Shown here piece after piece: positions 54,530-63,436 of a DNA stretch of 64,000 nucleotides. Below the pieces are notes generated by a model. That model was given only the letters and a program-made list of their open reading frames with translations, made no database searches and was not told the origin of the DNA. The position numbers and the translations under genes are program-made. Every line of letters begins with the position of its first letter. The first letter of the stretch is position 1. This stretch comes from Phycisphaerae bacterium (GTDB lineage Bacteria; Planctomycetota; Phycisphaerae; SM23-33). The stretch is taken from positions 29,848 through 93,847 of the forward strand of contig JADHXQ010000004.1 in assembly GCA_016782885.1 (NCBI GenBank), given 5' to 3'.

Positions 54530-55801
54530 TTAATTTTTCTTTTTGCCGCCCAGCGAGAACAGTTTTGTGTTGGTCCTTATGTACATCACGCCGTCGGCGA
54601 TGGATGGGGTCGAGTAGCACTGCTCGCCAAGATTCACCTTGGCAAGGAGTTCAAACATGCCGGCGGCGGCGATGACGAATACCACGCCCTTCTTCGACGC
54701 GCAGTACAACCGGGCGTTGACGCAGACCGGCGAGCTGTAGAAACTCGAACCGACGCGCTCCTGCCATATCTGCTTTCCCGTCGCGATGTCGAGACACGTT
54801 ACGGTTCCCTGGTCGGTCCAGCAGAACAACCGCCCGCCGACCGCCAGCGGAGTGGGCACCAGCGGGACCTTCTTCTTCATGCTCCAGACAACCTTCGCAC
54901 GGACGCCTTTTTTCTTCGGGCGGACCGCGACCAGCAGCGAACCGAAGTTACCGCGCCCGTACGAGGCGATCACCAGCCCGCCGGCGACGATCGGCGAACC
55001 GGCGCAGCGGTCGAGGAATATCTTGGGCACTTCCCAGTTGACCTTGCCGCTGATCGCATCCACAGCGGTCATACCGTGGGCCGTCGTGGTGAAGATCAAC
55101 TCGCCCCGAGCCTCATCGCCCTTGTAAACGCATGGAGTCGAATAGGCGGCTAGAAACGAACGCCGAGGGACCTGCCACCGCGTTTTCCCCGTCTTGCGAT
55201 CGACCGCGATCAGAAAGCTCTTGCCCACATCCTTGCTGGGATGCCAACCGTACACCTGCATGTCCTCCTGGTCGTTTGCCAGCACCACGAGATCCCCGAC
55301 GACAACCGGAGAGGTAGCGCTGCCGTGGAGCCCCACAAACCCGCCCAGGTTGCGGCGCCATACTTCCTTACCGTCGTGGTCGAGCGCCAGCAGCGTGACT
55401 TCCTTCGGCGTCGACCAGGTGAGGTAGACTCGCTCGGCGTCGAGCGCCGGTGTGGCCGCGGCGTAGCTGTTGTCGCGATGCATCTTGTGCGTCTTGGAGG
55501 CGTAGTCTTTGCGCCACAGTATCCGCCCGCCGGTGGTTGACAGGCAGAGGATGATCCGCTTGGCTGTTTTTTTCTCGGTGGCGGTCAGGAATATCTTCGA
55601 GCCCCAGAGCACGGGCGACGAGTACCCCTCGCCGGGCAGTTTGGTCGTCCAGTTGTAGTCCTTGTCAGTCCACTTGATCGGAATGGTCGCGGCGTTGCTG
55701 ACACCCGCGCCGTTAGGCCCGCGGAAACGAGACCACTGCGAATCGGCGGCAGCGGCGGACGAGACGATAGTCAGCAGGATAAGCGGTAGATATTTCTTCA
55801 C
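54530..55801 (-). CDS. Secreted PQQ-like beta-propeller (BamB-like) protein
   Basis: A 423-residue exported propeller with repeated blade patterns such as LLALDHDGKEVWRRNL, AVDAISGKVNWEVP and CLDIATGKQIWQE. These resemble BamB and quinoprotein domains, but no PQQ ligand residues can be assigned. I place the start at GTG 55801, which gives a normal signal peptide (KKYLPLILLTIVSSAAAA) and has TGGAG just upstream. An ATG at 55813 lies over that site. It stands alone, converging on the prenyltransferase-like gene, and is unrelated in layout to the large propeller proteins since it has no Rossmann domain. Confidence 0.75.
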   Translation of the reverse strand: MKKYLPLILLTIVSSAAAADSQWSRFRGPNGAGVSNAATIPIKWTDKDYNWTTKLPGEGYSSPVLWGSKIFLTATEKKTAKRIILCLSTTGGRILWRKDYASKTHKMHRDNSYAAATPALDAERVYLTWSTPKEVTLLALDHDGKEVWRRNLGGFVGLHGSATSPVVVGDLVVLANDQEDMQVYGWHPSKDVGKSFLIAVDRKTGKTRWQVPRRSFLAAYSTPCVYKGDEARGELIFTTTAHGMTAVDAISGKVNWEVPKIFLDRCAGSPIVAGGLVIASYGRGNFGSLLVAVRPKKKGVRAKVVWSMKKKVPLVPTPLAVGGRLFCWTDQGTVTCLDIATGKQIWQERVGSSFYSSPVCVNARLYCASKKGVVFVIAAAGMFELLAKVNLGEQCYSTPSIADGVMYIRTNTKLFSLGGKKKN

Positions 55802-55976
55802 TGTGGTCTCCATAAACGCGCAACTCGCATCGGGCGATCTTTCCGTACAGTATACGTGAGCCGACCGCCGACGACAAAGGGCTTGTTGGGAGGAATTAAT
55901 ATCATGGAATTCCCCTGAGATTGTCGCTATTATGGAAAGCGGTTATCTGAACAATAATCTGCCTGGGAATATTATC

Positions 55977-57299
55977 ATGAAAAAGGTTCGGCGGCGGGAA
56001 TTCATCAAGGGCGCCTCGGTTGCGGCTGCCGGTATCGCGGGCCTTCCGGCTATCATTCCATCTTCGGCGCTCGGCGCCGGCGGAACGGTCGCGCCCAGCG
56101 AGCGGATCGTGATGGGCTGCATCGGCGTCGGGGGGCAGGGCACGGGCAATATGCGGGCATTCCTCAATCGGCGCGACATGCAGGTGATCTCGGTCTGCGA
56201 CGTCGACGCCAACCACCGCAATCGCGCCGCGGGCATCGTCAACTCCAAGTACAAGAACAAGGACTGCGCCCAGTTCAACGACTTCCGCGAACTGCTTGCC
56301 AACGACACCGTCGACACCGTCACGGTCTGCACGCCGGACCACTGGCATGGGCTGGCGTCGATAGCGGCCGCGGCGGCCGGTAAGGATATCTACTGCGAGA
56401 AACCGCTGACCAACACTATCGCCGAAGGAAAGGCGGTCTACGACGCGGTCAGGCGATACGGACGCGTTCTCCAGACCGGAAGCCACGAACGCTCGCGACC
56501 CAACGCGCGCCTCGCCTGCGAACTGGTCCGCAACGGGCGGATCGGAAAACTGCACACAATCGAGATCAACCTGCCCTGCAACCAGGGGCACCACATGGCC
56601 GTTCGGAACGACACGACCGTCCACGCCCCCATGCCGATACCCCAGGGCTTCGACTACGACATGTGGCTGGGCCACTGCCCCGAGGCGCCCTACACGCAAA
56701 AACGCTGTCACTTCTCCTGGCGGTTCGTACTAGATCACGGCGGCGGGGAGATGACCGATCGCGGGGCGCACGTTATTGACCTGGGCCAACTGGGCAACGG
56801 GACCGATCACACCACCCCGATCTCATACCAGGCCACCGGCACCCTCCCCGAAGCCGGGAGCAACCTCTGGAACACGTTCTTCAATTATAAGTTCGAGTGC
56901 ATGTACGCCAACGGAGTGAGGATGATCGGCACGAGCGACGAACCGCGAGGAGTGAAGTTCGTCGGCGACGACGGATGGATCTTCATCCACGTCCACGGCG
57001 GAAATCTCCGCGCCAGCGACACCAACATCCTGCGCCAAAAGGTGGGCGCCGGAGAATTGCAGATCGGTCGCAGTCCGGGACACCACGCGGACTTCATCAA
57101 CTGCGTCAAGAACCGGAGCGAACCGTTCGCCTCGGTCGAGATCGGATACCACACGGCCGTCATCTGCCACCTCCTGAACATCTCGATCCAGTTGGGCGGG
57201 CGGAAACTCCAATGGGACCCGCGGCAGGGCAAGGTGATCGGCGACGACGAAGCCAACCGCATGCTCGCCCGCCCGATGCGAAGCCCCTGGTCGCTTTAG
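55977..57299 (+). CDS. Tat-exported Gfo/Idh/MocA-family oxidoreductase
   Basis: A 440-residue oxidoreductase. The ATG at 55977 begins MKKVRRREFIKG, a Tat signal; an ATG at 55932 would add 15 odd residues. The NAD-binding domain reads VMGCIGVGGQGTGNM and the EKP motif reads CEKPL. The C-terminal domain contains WRFVLDHGGGEMTDRGAH, typical of the family. Such exported proteins in planctomycetes are thought to oxidise or epimerise sugars, with tightly bound cofactor. The substrate is unknown. Confidence 0.88.
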   Translation: MKKVRRREFIKGASVAAAGIAGLPAIIPSSALGAGGTVAPSERIVMGCIGVGGQGTGNMRAFLNRRDMQVISVCDVDANHRNRAAGIVNSKYKNKDCAQFNDFRELLANDTVDTVTVCTPDHWHGLASIAAAAAGKDIYCEKPLTNTIAEGKAVYDAVRRYGRVLQTGSHERSRPNARLACELVRNGRIGKLHTIEINLPCNQGHHMAVRNDTTVHAPMPIPQGFDYDMWLGHCPEAPYTQKRCHFSWRFVLDHGGGEMTDRGAHVIDLGQLGNGTDHTTPISYQATGTLPEAGSNLWNTFFNYKFECMYANGVRMIGTSDEPRGVKFVGDDGWIFIHVHGGNLRASDTNILRQKVGAGELQIGRSPGHHADFINCVKNRSEPFASVEIGYHTAVICHLLNISIQLGGRKLQWDPRQGKVIGDDEANRMLARPMRSPWSL

Positions 57300-57404
57300 A
57301 AGCGGAACAACAGCCAACAGTCAGCAAGAAATATCCAATTCCCAAGTAACGGCGAACGGCGAAAACCGCAGCCGTGGAGCCCGCCAGGACCGCCCATAGT
57401 TACC

Positions 57405-60400
57405 CTACTCAATAATCACGCGGAAGCCTACGTTGTAGACTTTCTGGTATGACTCGTAGGGGAACCGCACTGACGCTCCGGCGTCGCGGGGGCGGTCTGA
57501 CCACGATCCGCCGCGGGCGACCTTCTTTTCAGTGGCGGCGCAGGCGTTGCGGCCGTCTGCTCCATTGTACGGATACGCCTTGTAATCCGACCGCGTCCAC
57601 TCGCTGACATTGCCCACCATGTCCTTCAGGCCCCAGGCGTTGGGCTTGCACTGGGCGACGTAGTCGACGATGAACCAGTTGTCAGTAAATCGGATGTCGC
57701 GCAGCGGGTAGAGAGACTTGTCGGGATACGGTTTGCGGTCGCGAAGATTGCTTCCGCCGGGATATCCGCCGGCCATGTGGCTGCGGGTGGTGTCGGCGAG
57801 GTTGGCGAACTTACCGAAATCGGTGTCCTTGTCGCCGTAGAAGAACTGCGAGCCGGTCCCGGCGCGGGCGGCGTATTCCCACTGTGCTTCGGTGGGCAGG
57901 GTTACATTCCTGCCGGTCTTTTTGCTCAACCACTGCCCAAACGCCATCGCCTCGCCCCACGAGATGCGGGCTACGGGCTGATCGAAGTGGTTGGCGATGT
58001 AACCGGGCGTGGCGTGGTCCTTACCGTGTTCGTCGATATAGCGAGTGTCGTGCTTCGGGTCGAACGCTCCGTACTGTTTGTTTGTAACTTCGGTGACACC
58101 CATCCAGAAGGGCTTTGCGACCTTTACCAGGGCGCGGGGGGCTTCGTCAGCGTAACCGGATTGGCTGCCCATAACGAACGATCCAGCCGGAATTCGCACA
58201 AACTTCATCACCTGACCGTTGGGGAGTTTGATTTCCATGTCAGCCTTGTCGCCCTGGAGCGATTTGGCTTTCGCGGCGTCCATCGGGAAGCCGGCGACTT
58301 TCAGGCCGTCGGGTTTCACTTTTTGGGGTTTGGTGGGCATTATCGGTTTGACGGCGCCGGCTTTAGCGACCGCCGCCATCGCAAGGCGATGTTCTTCTTC
58401 GGGGTTATCGGTGAGCCCCGCGTAAAGCGTAGCGAGGTCGAGGCGCCGTTTTTCGTATTTGGCGTTGTTCCACGCTCCGCGATGGGGTGCGTTCAGGTCG
58501 ATCCAGGTGTAAAGACGCCGCCATGACTCGTCGTCCAGCTTCACGCCGTAATGCCCCTTCCTGAGTATCCGGATCAACGGACTCGTCGAGGCGTGCCATT
58601 CCATAGCATTGAACATGTCCATGTCGCTCTCCGGACCGGGCCTGCGGACGAAGGCTACCAGTGACAGGTACGACTGATCCCTCTTCCAGGAACCGTCATC
58701 GCCCTTCTCGAACGACACGCCGCCCTTGGCTTTCTTCTTGGCGTCGGTGTGGCAGCCGAGGCAGTACTTGTTCAGCATCGGTTGGATTTCCGTCGCGAAC
58801 GAGAACGGACGTGTCGGACCGTACCACGGTTTGATCTTCGAGGGGGCGCGGCGTGCGGCCGTAACCATTTTAATCGGAGTAGCCTCGTTGAGGTCCTCGT
58901 GGCAACCGTTGCAGGCGAGCCTCTCGCCGGGCATGCCAACCATCCAGCTTCGCATGACCGCCAGCGATTGGCCTTTTTCGTCGAGCGGTTGAATCGCCAG
59001 CGGAGTGTTGGGCGGGGCCTCGAAGGAGAACGAACCGTCCTTGTCTACCGGGACCTTACCGAGCACCCGCTTGATGTCCCAGCTCGATTCGAGCCCGACG
59101 GCCGTATGCCCGCCGCTGCGAATGTATCCGTAGTGATAGGCGAAGACGCGGAGTTCCTTGACCGTACCGCGCGGGATGCCCTTGAGCCCGCGTCCGCCGT
59201 AGATGTCCGTGCAGAAGATCGTCGCGGGGGCGCCTTTGACAGTGCGATCGGCGACCAGGGGCGGGGTCTTGCGGACAGCCAGCGGGATCGGCTCGAAGAT
59301 ATCGTATTTCTCGTCGACGTAGACCGGAATCATATTATCGAACACGTCAACCAGGCATAGCGACCAGCCGCGAGTCCCTTCAAGGCCCTTCAGCGAGACG
59401 AGGAAATACTTGTCCGACAGCGGCCAGGGCGTACCGAACGTGTATTTCTGCCCGCCGCCCTGTCCGTCATAGACGTTGCCCACCACATTCCTGCCCCATC
59501 CGGGGATTTCCTGCACGCACCCGGTCTCGCTAGCCGGGAGCGCCTTGGGGTGGAGGTTGAACTTCGTTCTGGGCTTGCCCCAGCTCTTGTCGTTGTGCCG
59601 GTAGTTGAAGGGATACTTTCGTCCCAGCGCCGGATCGATCAGCAGAAGGCGTCCGGTTTCGCTCTTTGCATGGTGCCCGCTGACGATACCTACAAGCATC
59701 GATGAATGGTTCGGGACGGGCCTGGCCCATACGTACGCGGTGGGAAAATACGACCCGCTGCCCCACAGTTCCATCTGCCCGGTACCGTCGGGGTTCATGT
59801 GGAACATGTAGCGCGAGTAGTAGTGCGGAATGTCGGTATACTCCCAGCGGAGGTAGACCACTCGCCCATTGTGGTGGACGCGCGGATGCCAGTCGCTGTC
59901 CTGTTCGAAGGTGAGTTGGCGGACTTTCCTGGTCTTTGTGTTGACCTTGTAGAGGTTCACCATCGGCCTGCCGCCGTTCTCGCAGGGCAGACCCTGCATA
60001 CCGGCCGTCGATGCGGAAATAATATTGCCTTCCTCCGGTAAATAGCAGGAATCGAACCAATGTACGTCGCTTTGGTCGCTGGGGGTCAATTCCCGGAACA
60101 TTTTACCGTCGACACCGACTTCGAGAATCGCCCATGCCTTGTTCTCACCGCCGCCGGAAAACATGATCCGCCTGGCGTCCCAGTGCAGTTCCATATGCTT
60201 GATGACCGAACCGCCCGGATGGCGGAACACGGTGCGGGCCTTGGCGGCGCCGCGAAGGTTCGATATCACCGATATCTCGTTGTCCCATCCAGACACCGGA
60301 GCGGGAGCCGCGTTCTTCCCCTTGCCCTTCTTCTTCCCCTTACCCGCACCCTTCCAGGGATTGATCGTCTGGGTCGTGTGGGAGTTCAGGCGGCGATTGG

Positions 60401-60719
60401 CCTCGCCCGTGCGCCGGATAACCAGGATCTTATCGACGTCCAGAAGAGGATTCGCCAGCAGCGCCTCGCGGGCGAGTTTATTCAACGCCTCCTGATCCGG
60501 TTTCCCGCCCTTGGCCAGGTCGCCCAGGCGTTTCATGTATTCGGCGCCCTTGTACTTCGCACCGTGGGTCTTGCTCAGATCCTTTATCGCCCGCATCAGC
60601 GACTCGGGCGTGTTTACCGGAATATCGCCGTTGTTCACCGCCCGGGCGGGCAACGCCGAGGCCAGAATCATCGCCGAAAGGATAACGCAAACGCTGAGAC
60701 GTCTTATATTGGTTGTCAT
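57405..60719 (-). CDS. HzsA-like di-CxxCH protein fused to FGE-like domain
   Basis: A 1104-residue secreted protein. Residues about 30-830 are the HzsA-like/PD40 unit with CNGCH (603-607) and CLGCH (653-657). Residues about 838-1104 form a sulfatase-modifying-factor (FGE) type domain: IPAGSFVMGSQSG, PVARISWGEAMAFGQWLS and LPTEAQWEYAARAG. The active cysteines of formylglycine-generating enzymes (in the GGSYMCHRSYC segment) are missing; the matching part reads GGSWSDRPRDAGAS. It is therefore unlikely to make formylglycine. AGGAGAG lies before the start. It is a relative of the 2166-4760 gene with an added domain. Confidence 0.8.
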   Translation of the reverse strand: MTTNIRRLSVCVILSAMILASALPARAVNNGDIPVNTPESLMRAIKDLSKTHGAKYKGAEYMKRLGDLAKGGKPDQEALNKLAREALLANPLLDVDKILVIRRTGEANRRLNSHTTQTINPWKGAGKGKKKGKGKNAAPAPVSGWDNEISVISNLRGAAKARTVFRHPGGSVIKHMELHWDARRIMFSGGGENKAWAILEVGVDGKMFRELTPSDQSDVHWFDSCYLPEEGNIISASTAGMQGLPCENGGRPMVNLYKVNTKTRKVRQLTFEQDSDWHPRVHHNGRVVYLRWEYTDIPHYYSRYMFHMNPDGTGQMELWGSGSYFPTAYVWARPVPNHSSMLVGIVSGHHAKSETGRLLLIDPALGRKYPFNYRHNDKSWGKPRTKFNLHPKALPASETGCVQEIPGWGRNVVGNVYDGQGGGQKYTFGTPWPLSDKYFLVSLKGLEGTRGWSLCLVDVFDNMIPVYVDEKYDIFEPIPLAVRKTPPLVADRTVKGAPATIFCTDIYGGRGLKGIPRGTVKELRVFAYHYGYIRSGGHTAVGLESSWDIKRVLGKVPVDKDGSFSFEAPPNTPLAIQPLDEKGQSLAVMRSWMVGMPGERLACNGCHEDLNEATPIKMVTAARRAPSKIKPWYGPTRPFSFATEIQPMLNKYCLGCHTDAKKKAKGGVSFEKGDDGSWKRDQSYLSLVAFVRRPGPESDMDMFNAMEWHASTSPLIRILRKGHYGVKLDDESWRRLYTWIDLNAPHRGAWNNAKYEKRRLDLATLYAGLTDNPEEEHRLAMAAVAKAGAVKPIMPTKPQKVKPDGLKVAGFPMDAAKAKSLQGDKADMEIKLPNGQVMKFVRIPAGSFVMGSQSGYADEAPRALVKVAKPFWMGVTEVTNKQYGAFDPKHDTRYIDEHGKDHATPGYIANHFDQPVARISWGEAMAFGQWLSKKTGRNVTLPTEAQWEYAARAGTGSQFFYGDKDTDFGKFANLADTTRSHMAGGYPGGSNLRDRKPYPDKSLYPLRDIRFTDNWFIVDYVAQCKPNAWGLKDMVGNVSEWTRSDYKAYPYNGADGRNACAATEKKVARGGSWSDRPRDAGASVRFPYESYQKVYNVGFRVIIE

Positions 60720-60873
60720 AATACTCTCCTAAGCTTGTGGTAAGGATCGATCAGGGTACAGCATAAGAACACGCGGGTCAAGCTGACTAACGCCACTCGA
60801 CAAGCGGTCTTGCACGCCTCCGGGCGACGAGCTATAATGCCCCGCGGCCCACTAATGGCGGGAGAACAGCGCG

Positions 60874-61356
60874 ATGAGTTCCACAGAATCCAACAGCCGA
60901 CAACCACGCGGCAAAGACGACATACCCATAATCAACAGGGTCGCCGCCGGATATCCCATGGATTTTACGGACCTGGACTATCCGCCAAGCGTGGCTGACG
61001 AGTATGTGCGATGCCCCGACATAGACGACCCCCAGGCCTTCGCCGCGCGAGTTGTCGGCGATTCGATGGAACCCGATTACCACGAGGGCGACATCGTGGT
61101 CTTCGCCCCTAACACACCCGCCGAGAGCGGGCAGGACTGTTTCGTGCGCCTCGATACGGGCGAAACGACCTTCAAGAGAGTTTTTCAGGACGACCCGGCG
61201 ACCCTCCGCCTCCAACCGCTCAGCGAGAAGCACCCCGCACACATCGTTGGGCGAAGGGAGGTAACGGGGCTCTGGCCGGTAGTAGCACGCATTGAACGTT
61301 CGACGACCGATCGCCGAGTGAGTGACATTAGTCACTCACAGCAGGAGAGCAGTTGA
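60874..61356 (+). CDS. UmuD/LexA-like S24 peptidase without DNA-binding domain
   Basis: A 160-residue protein. VVGDSMEPDYHEGDIV has the catalytic Ser64, and FKRVF has Lys101. An Ala-Gly pair (25-26) in RVAAGYP fits a self-cleavage site. No helix-turn-helix precedes it, so it resembles UmuD rather than LexA. No umuC is nearby. Its final residues are encoded by a palindrome, and its stop codon lies in an inverted repeat. Confidence 0.75.
   Translation: MSSTESNSRQPRGKDDIPIINRVAAGYPMDFTDLDYPPSVADEYVRCPDIDDPQAFAARVVGDSMEPDYHEGDIVVFAPNTPAESGQDCFVRLDTGETTFKRVFQDDPATLRLQPLSEKHPAHIVGRREVTGLWPVVARIERSTTDRRVSDISHSQQESS
61318..61339. repeat. Perfect palindrome at the end of the S24 gene
   Basis: GTGAGTGAC-ATTA-GTCACTCAC, nine paired bases with a four-base loop, inside the last codons of the S24 gene. 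It could be a terminator stem, but no T tract follows, or a protein-binding site. Confidence 0.6.
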
Positions 61357-61459
61357 ACAGGTGAACAGGTGAAACGGCAACGGCAAAATCGAACGGCCAA
61401 CGCGATCACCGAACACAGCGATCTCCCGCGGTCTCCTGCTCACCTGTTCACCTGCTCAA
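61353..61459. repeat. Short inverted-repeat unit
   Basis: TTGAACAGGTGAACAGGTGA (61353-61372) is repeated on the other strand at 61440-61459 with 19 of 20 bases matching. Both arms are internal doublings of GAACAGGT. About 67 bases lie between. The left arm carries the stop codon of the S24 gene, as the left repeat of the GxxExxY cassette does for the DppD-like gene. Confidence 0.65.
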
Positions 61460-61634
61460 TAAAGCCAATAATTGTTCTCACCGGAAAATCAGGTCGCATA
61501 TCGCGATTATGGAATTGCCGAAACATGTGGACCTCTCGGGCATCTAAGAGTTTAATTACAGTGTCGGCGTCTCCCCCGCCCCGGGAAACCGGGGCCGGGG
61601 CGGCTGGGTAGTCATAACGAAAGGCAGCACAAAC
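61357..61634. other. Gap with inverted repeats and a strong hairpin, no gene
   Basis: The first part is the inverted-repeat unit just described. The middle (61460-61570) has no recognised feature. A GC-rich hairpin and the start of the next gene fill the rest. Confidence 0.5.
61573..61600 (+). other. GC hairpin with GAAA tetraloop upstream of membrane protein
   Basis: A 12-base arm (61573-61584) pairs with 61589-61600 in 11 of 12 positions, closed by a GAAA loop. No T tract follows, so it is not a typical terminator. It lies 35 bases before the next start and could affect leader stability or translation. Confidence 0.6.
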
Positions 61635-62342
61635 ATGGCCAGATACGTTCAACGCGGTTCAACCCGCGGTACGGGACAGGGGCGTTACCAGCAGCTTCGC
61701 GGTTCGGGTAGTGGCGGTTTGCAGGCCGCGACGATGATCCTGGGTGCGTGCCTGGTGATCAGTATCATACTTACAGTCGTAGCGTGGATCAGCCGCAATA
61801 ACGCCATAGCAGACTTCAACGACCTCCAGGACAAATTCGACGCTGTCAAAATGGGCAACGTCCAGGACAAACGCACGAAGCACCTTACCGAAGACGTCAT
61901 GGATACCGGTGTGGCGCAGGGCTGCTCCAGGTGCGTACAGTTCAAGAGGGAACTGGACGGTACAAAACACGAACTCAGAAAAGCTTACGAGAAATTGACC
62001 GCCAAGCAGATCGACGAGTTACAGTTCAACTATGACGTGGTCGCGAAGAACGCAACTCTGAAATACGTTATAGACCCAGGCAACGCCAACCTGCAATTGC
62101 TGCAGATATCCTTCACGGTCAAGAACCAGGCAAGCGAGCCCCGCGGAAACATACTTGGGCTCTTCAGGCTCTACAATGACAAGAATATGGTGTGGCAGAA
62201 GAAGTTCGATATCGCCACCCTCGCTCCGGGCGCCACGACGCATAAGCAGTTCATGGCGCCGGGACACGTGAAGTGGAACGAATGGGGCTGCCAGCTTTAT
62301 CCATCCATGCCATCCGGCGGCAGCGGATTGCCAAGACGGTAG
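61635..62342 (+). CDS. Membrane-anchored coiled-coil protein of unknown function
   Basis: A 235-residue protein. A Gly/Ser/Arg-rich N-terminus precedes one membrane helix (about residues 31-53). A long charged coiled-coil (about 54-135) contains a CSRC pair, and a beta-rich C-terminal domain (about 135-225) follows. The end of the helix and the C-terminal FTVKNQASEPRGN segment suggest an extracytoplasmic domain. The gene is five bases from a glycosyltransferase start. No function can be named. Confidence 0.6.
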   Translation: MARYVQRGSTRGTGQGRYQQLRGSGSGGLQAATMILGACLVISIILTVVAWISRNNAIADFNDLQDKFDAVKMGNVQDKRTKHLTEDVMDTGVAQGCSRCVQFKRELDGTKHELRKAYEKLTAKQIDELQFNYDVVAKNATLKYVIDPGNANLQLLQISFTVKNQASEPRGNILGLFRLYNDKNMVWQKKFDIATLAPGATTHKQFMAPGHVKWNEWGCQLYPSMPSGGSGLPRR

Positions 62343-62347
62343 ACCAA

Positions 62348-63397
62348 ATGGCTCGTGCAATTCACATAATCGGCGCCGACGCACCCGCGGACATGCTCGC
62401 CCAGGCGGCTATCCTTGCGGGGGCGAACGAAAAGATCGTTTCGATCGGACCGGCGCCCCGAAAGTTCGACCGCCAGACAGTTTCGCTCCGCGCGCCGATG
62501 GGCAGCGCTTCTCTGGCGGGCCTGCAACTTCGCAAAATCACAGACCATGCCGAACTCCTCCACGCCTGGTCGCCCGCGGCCGCCGCGGCGGCGCAATGGG
62601 CCGCGCGTGGAAAAAGCATTCTGCTCTCGCTGTCGCATCTTCAGGGGCTTCACCAGGCCGACATCGCAATCTCGGGCGTTTTCGACGATCTCTGGACACT
62701 GACCGTTCCGACAGAGGCGCAGCGTCGAGTGCTGATAACCCTTGGGCTGGGCTCCAAGCGTGTTTTTGCCCTCCCCCCCGCCGCCGAACCAAATAGCGAT
62801 GCCGACCGGAAACGCAACATCGCCCGCGGCGAACTGGGCCTCGATAACGGTCAATTCCTGCTGGCGGCCGGAGGTGAAATGCTCCACGCAAGCGGACACA
62901 AGCAGGCATGCTGGGCACACGCGATGGCCCGTATTCTCACAGATCATACCAGGCTCATTTTTCCGGGAAGCGGACCGGCCCGCCGCGCCATTGAAGCTTT
63001 CGCCAGATCGACCGGGTATGACCGCGAGATATTCTTCACCGCCGAGAGCCTCAGTCCACCGGACGTACTGGCCGCCGCGGACGCCGCAATCTTTCTCCAG
63101 CGCCATGACTGCGGCGTGGGCGCCCTGACCGCCGCGATGGCTTGCGGACTACCGATTCTCGCCTCGGATCGACCGGAAATCGCCGACTGCGCACCGCACG
63201 GGCTCGCGGCGCTGCTGTCTCCTCCGGGTGACATGCGACAAGCCGCCGATAACCTGCTGAGGCTGGCGAGAGACGCGAAACTCCGGGAAAAACTCGGGCG
63301 GGAAGCTTCAATTCTGGCCTCTGAAAAGTTCGCCCCGGACATCGCAAAGACCACACTTCGCTCAATTTACTCGACCGTTGTTTCGGGACATTCTTGA
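62348..63397 (+). CDS. GT4-like glycosyltransferase
   Basis: A 349-residue GT-B glycosyltransferase. The C-terminal half has the family pattern: RLIFPGSGPARRAIEAF, DVLAAADAAIFLQRHDCGVGALTAAMACGLPILASDRPEI, and a closing helix. These fit group 1 (GT4-like) enzymes, which use nucleotide sugars. The ATG at 62348 follows the membrane-protein stop by five bases. The neighbour at 63437 is a Kdo/LPS-kinase-like gene, so envelope glycolipid synthesis is a reasonable context, though the acceptor is unknown. Confidence 0.75.
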   Translation: MARAIHIIGADAPADMLAQAAILAGANEKIVSIGPAPRKFDRQTVSLRAPMGSASLAGLQLRKITDHAELLHAWSPAAAAAAQWAARGKSILLSLSHLQGLHQADIAISGVFDDLWTLTVPTEAQRRVLITLGLGSKRVFALPPAAEPNSDADRKRNIARGELGLDNGQFLLAAGGEMLHASGHKQACWAHAMARILTDHTRLIFPGSGPARRAIEAFARSTGYDREIFFTAESLSPPDVLAAADAAIFLQRHDCGVGALTAAMACGLPILASDRPEIADCAPHGLAALLSPPGDMRQAADNLLRLARDAKLREKLGREASILASEKFAPDIAKTTLRSIYSTVVSGHS

Positions 63398-63423
63398 AGA
63401 AACTCACCCCGGCGTCCTATAAT
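63394..63423 (+). promoter_or_regulatory. Possible promoter of the kinase-like gene
   Basis: TTGAAG (63394-63399) and TATAAT (63418-63423) with an 18-base spacer. The start codon at 63437 would leave a leader of only a few bases, so translation may be nearly leaderless. Confidence 0.5.
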
Positions 63424-63436
63424 ACCCGCTGCAAAA

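Noticed and set aside
57405..58210. Formylglycine-generating enzyme that activates the local sulfatases
   Set aside because: The catalytic cysteines are absent in the FGE-like domain.
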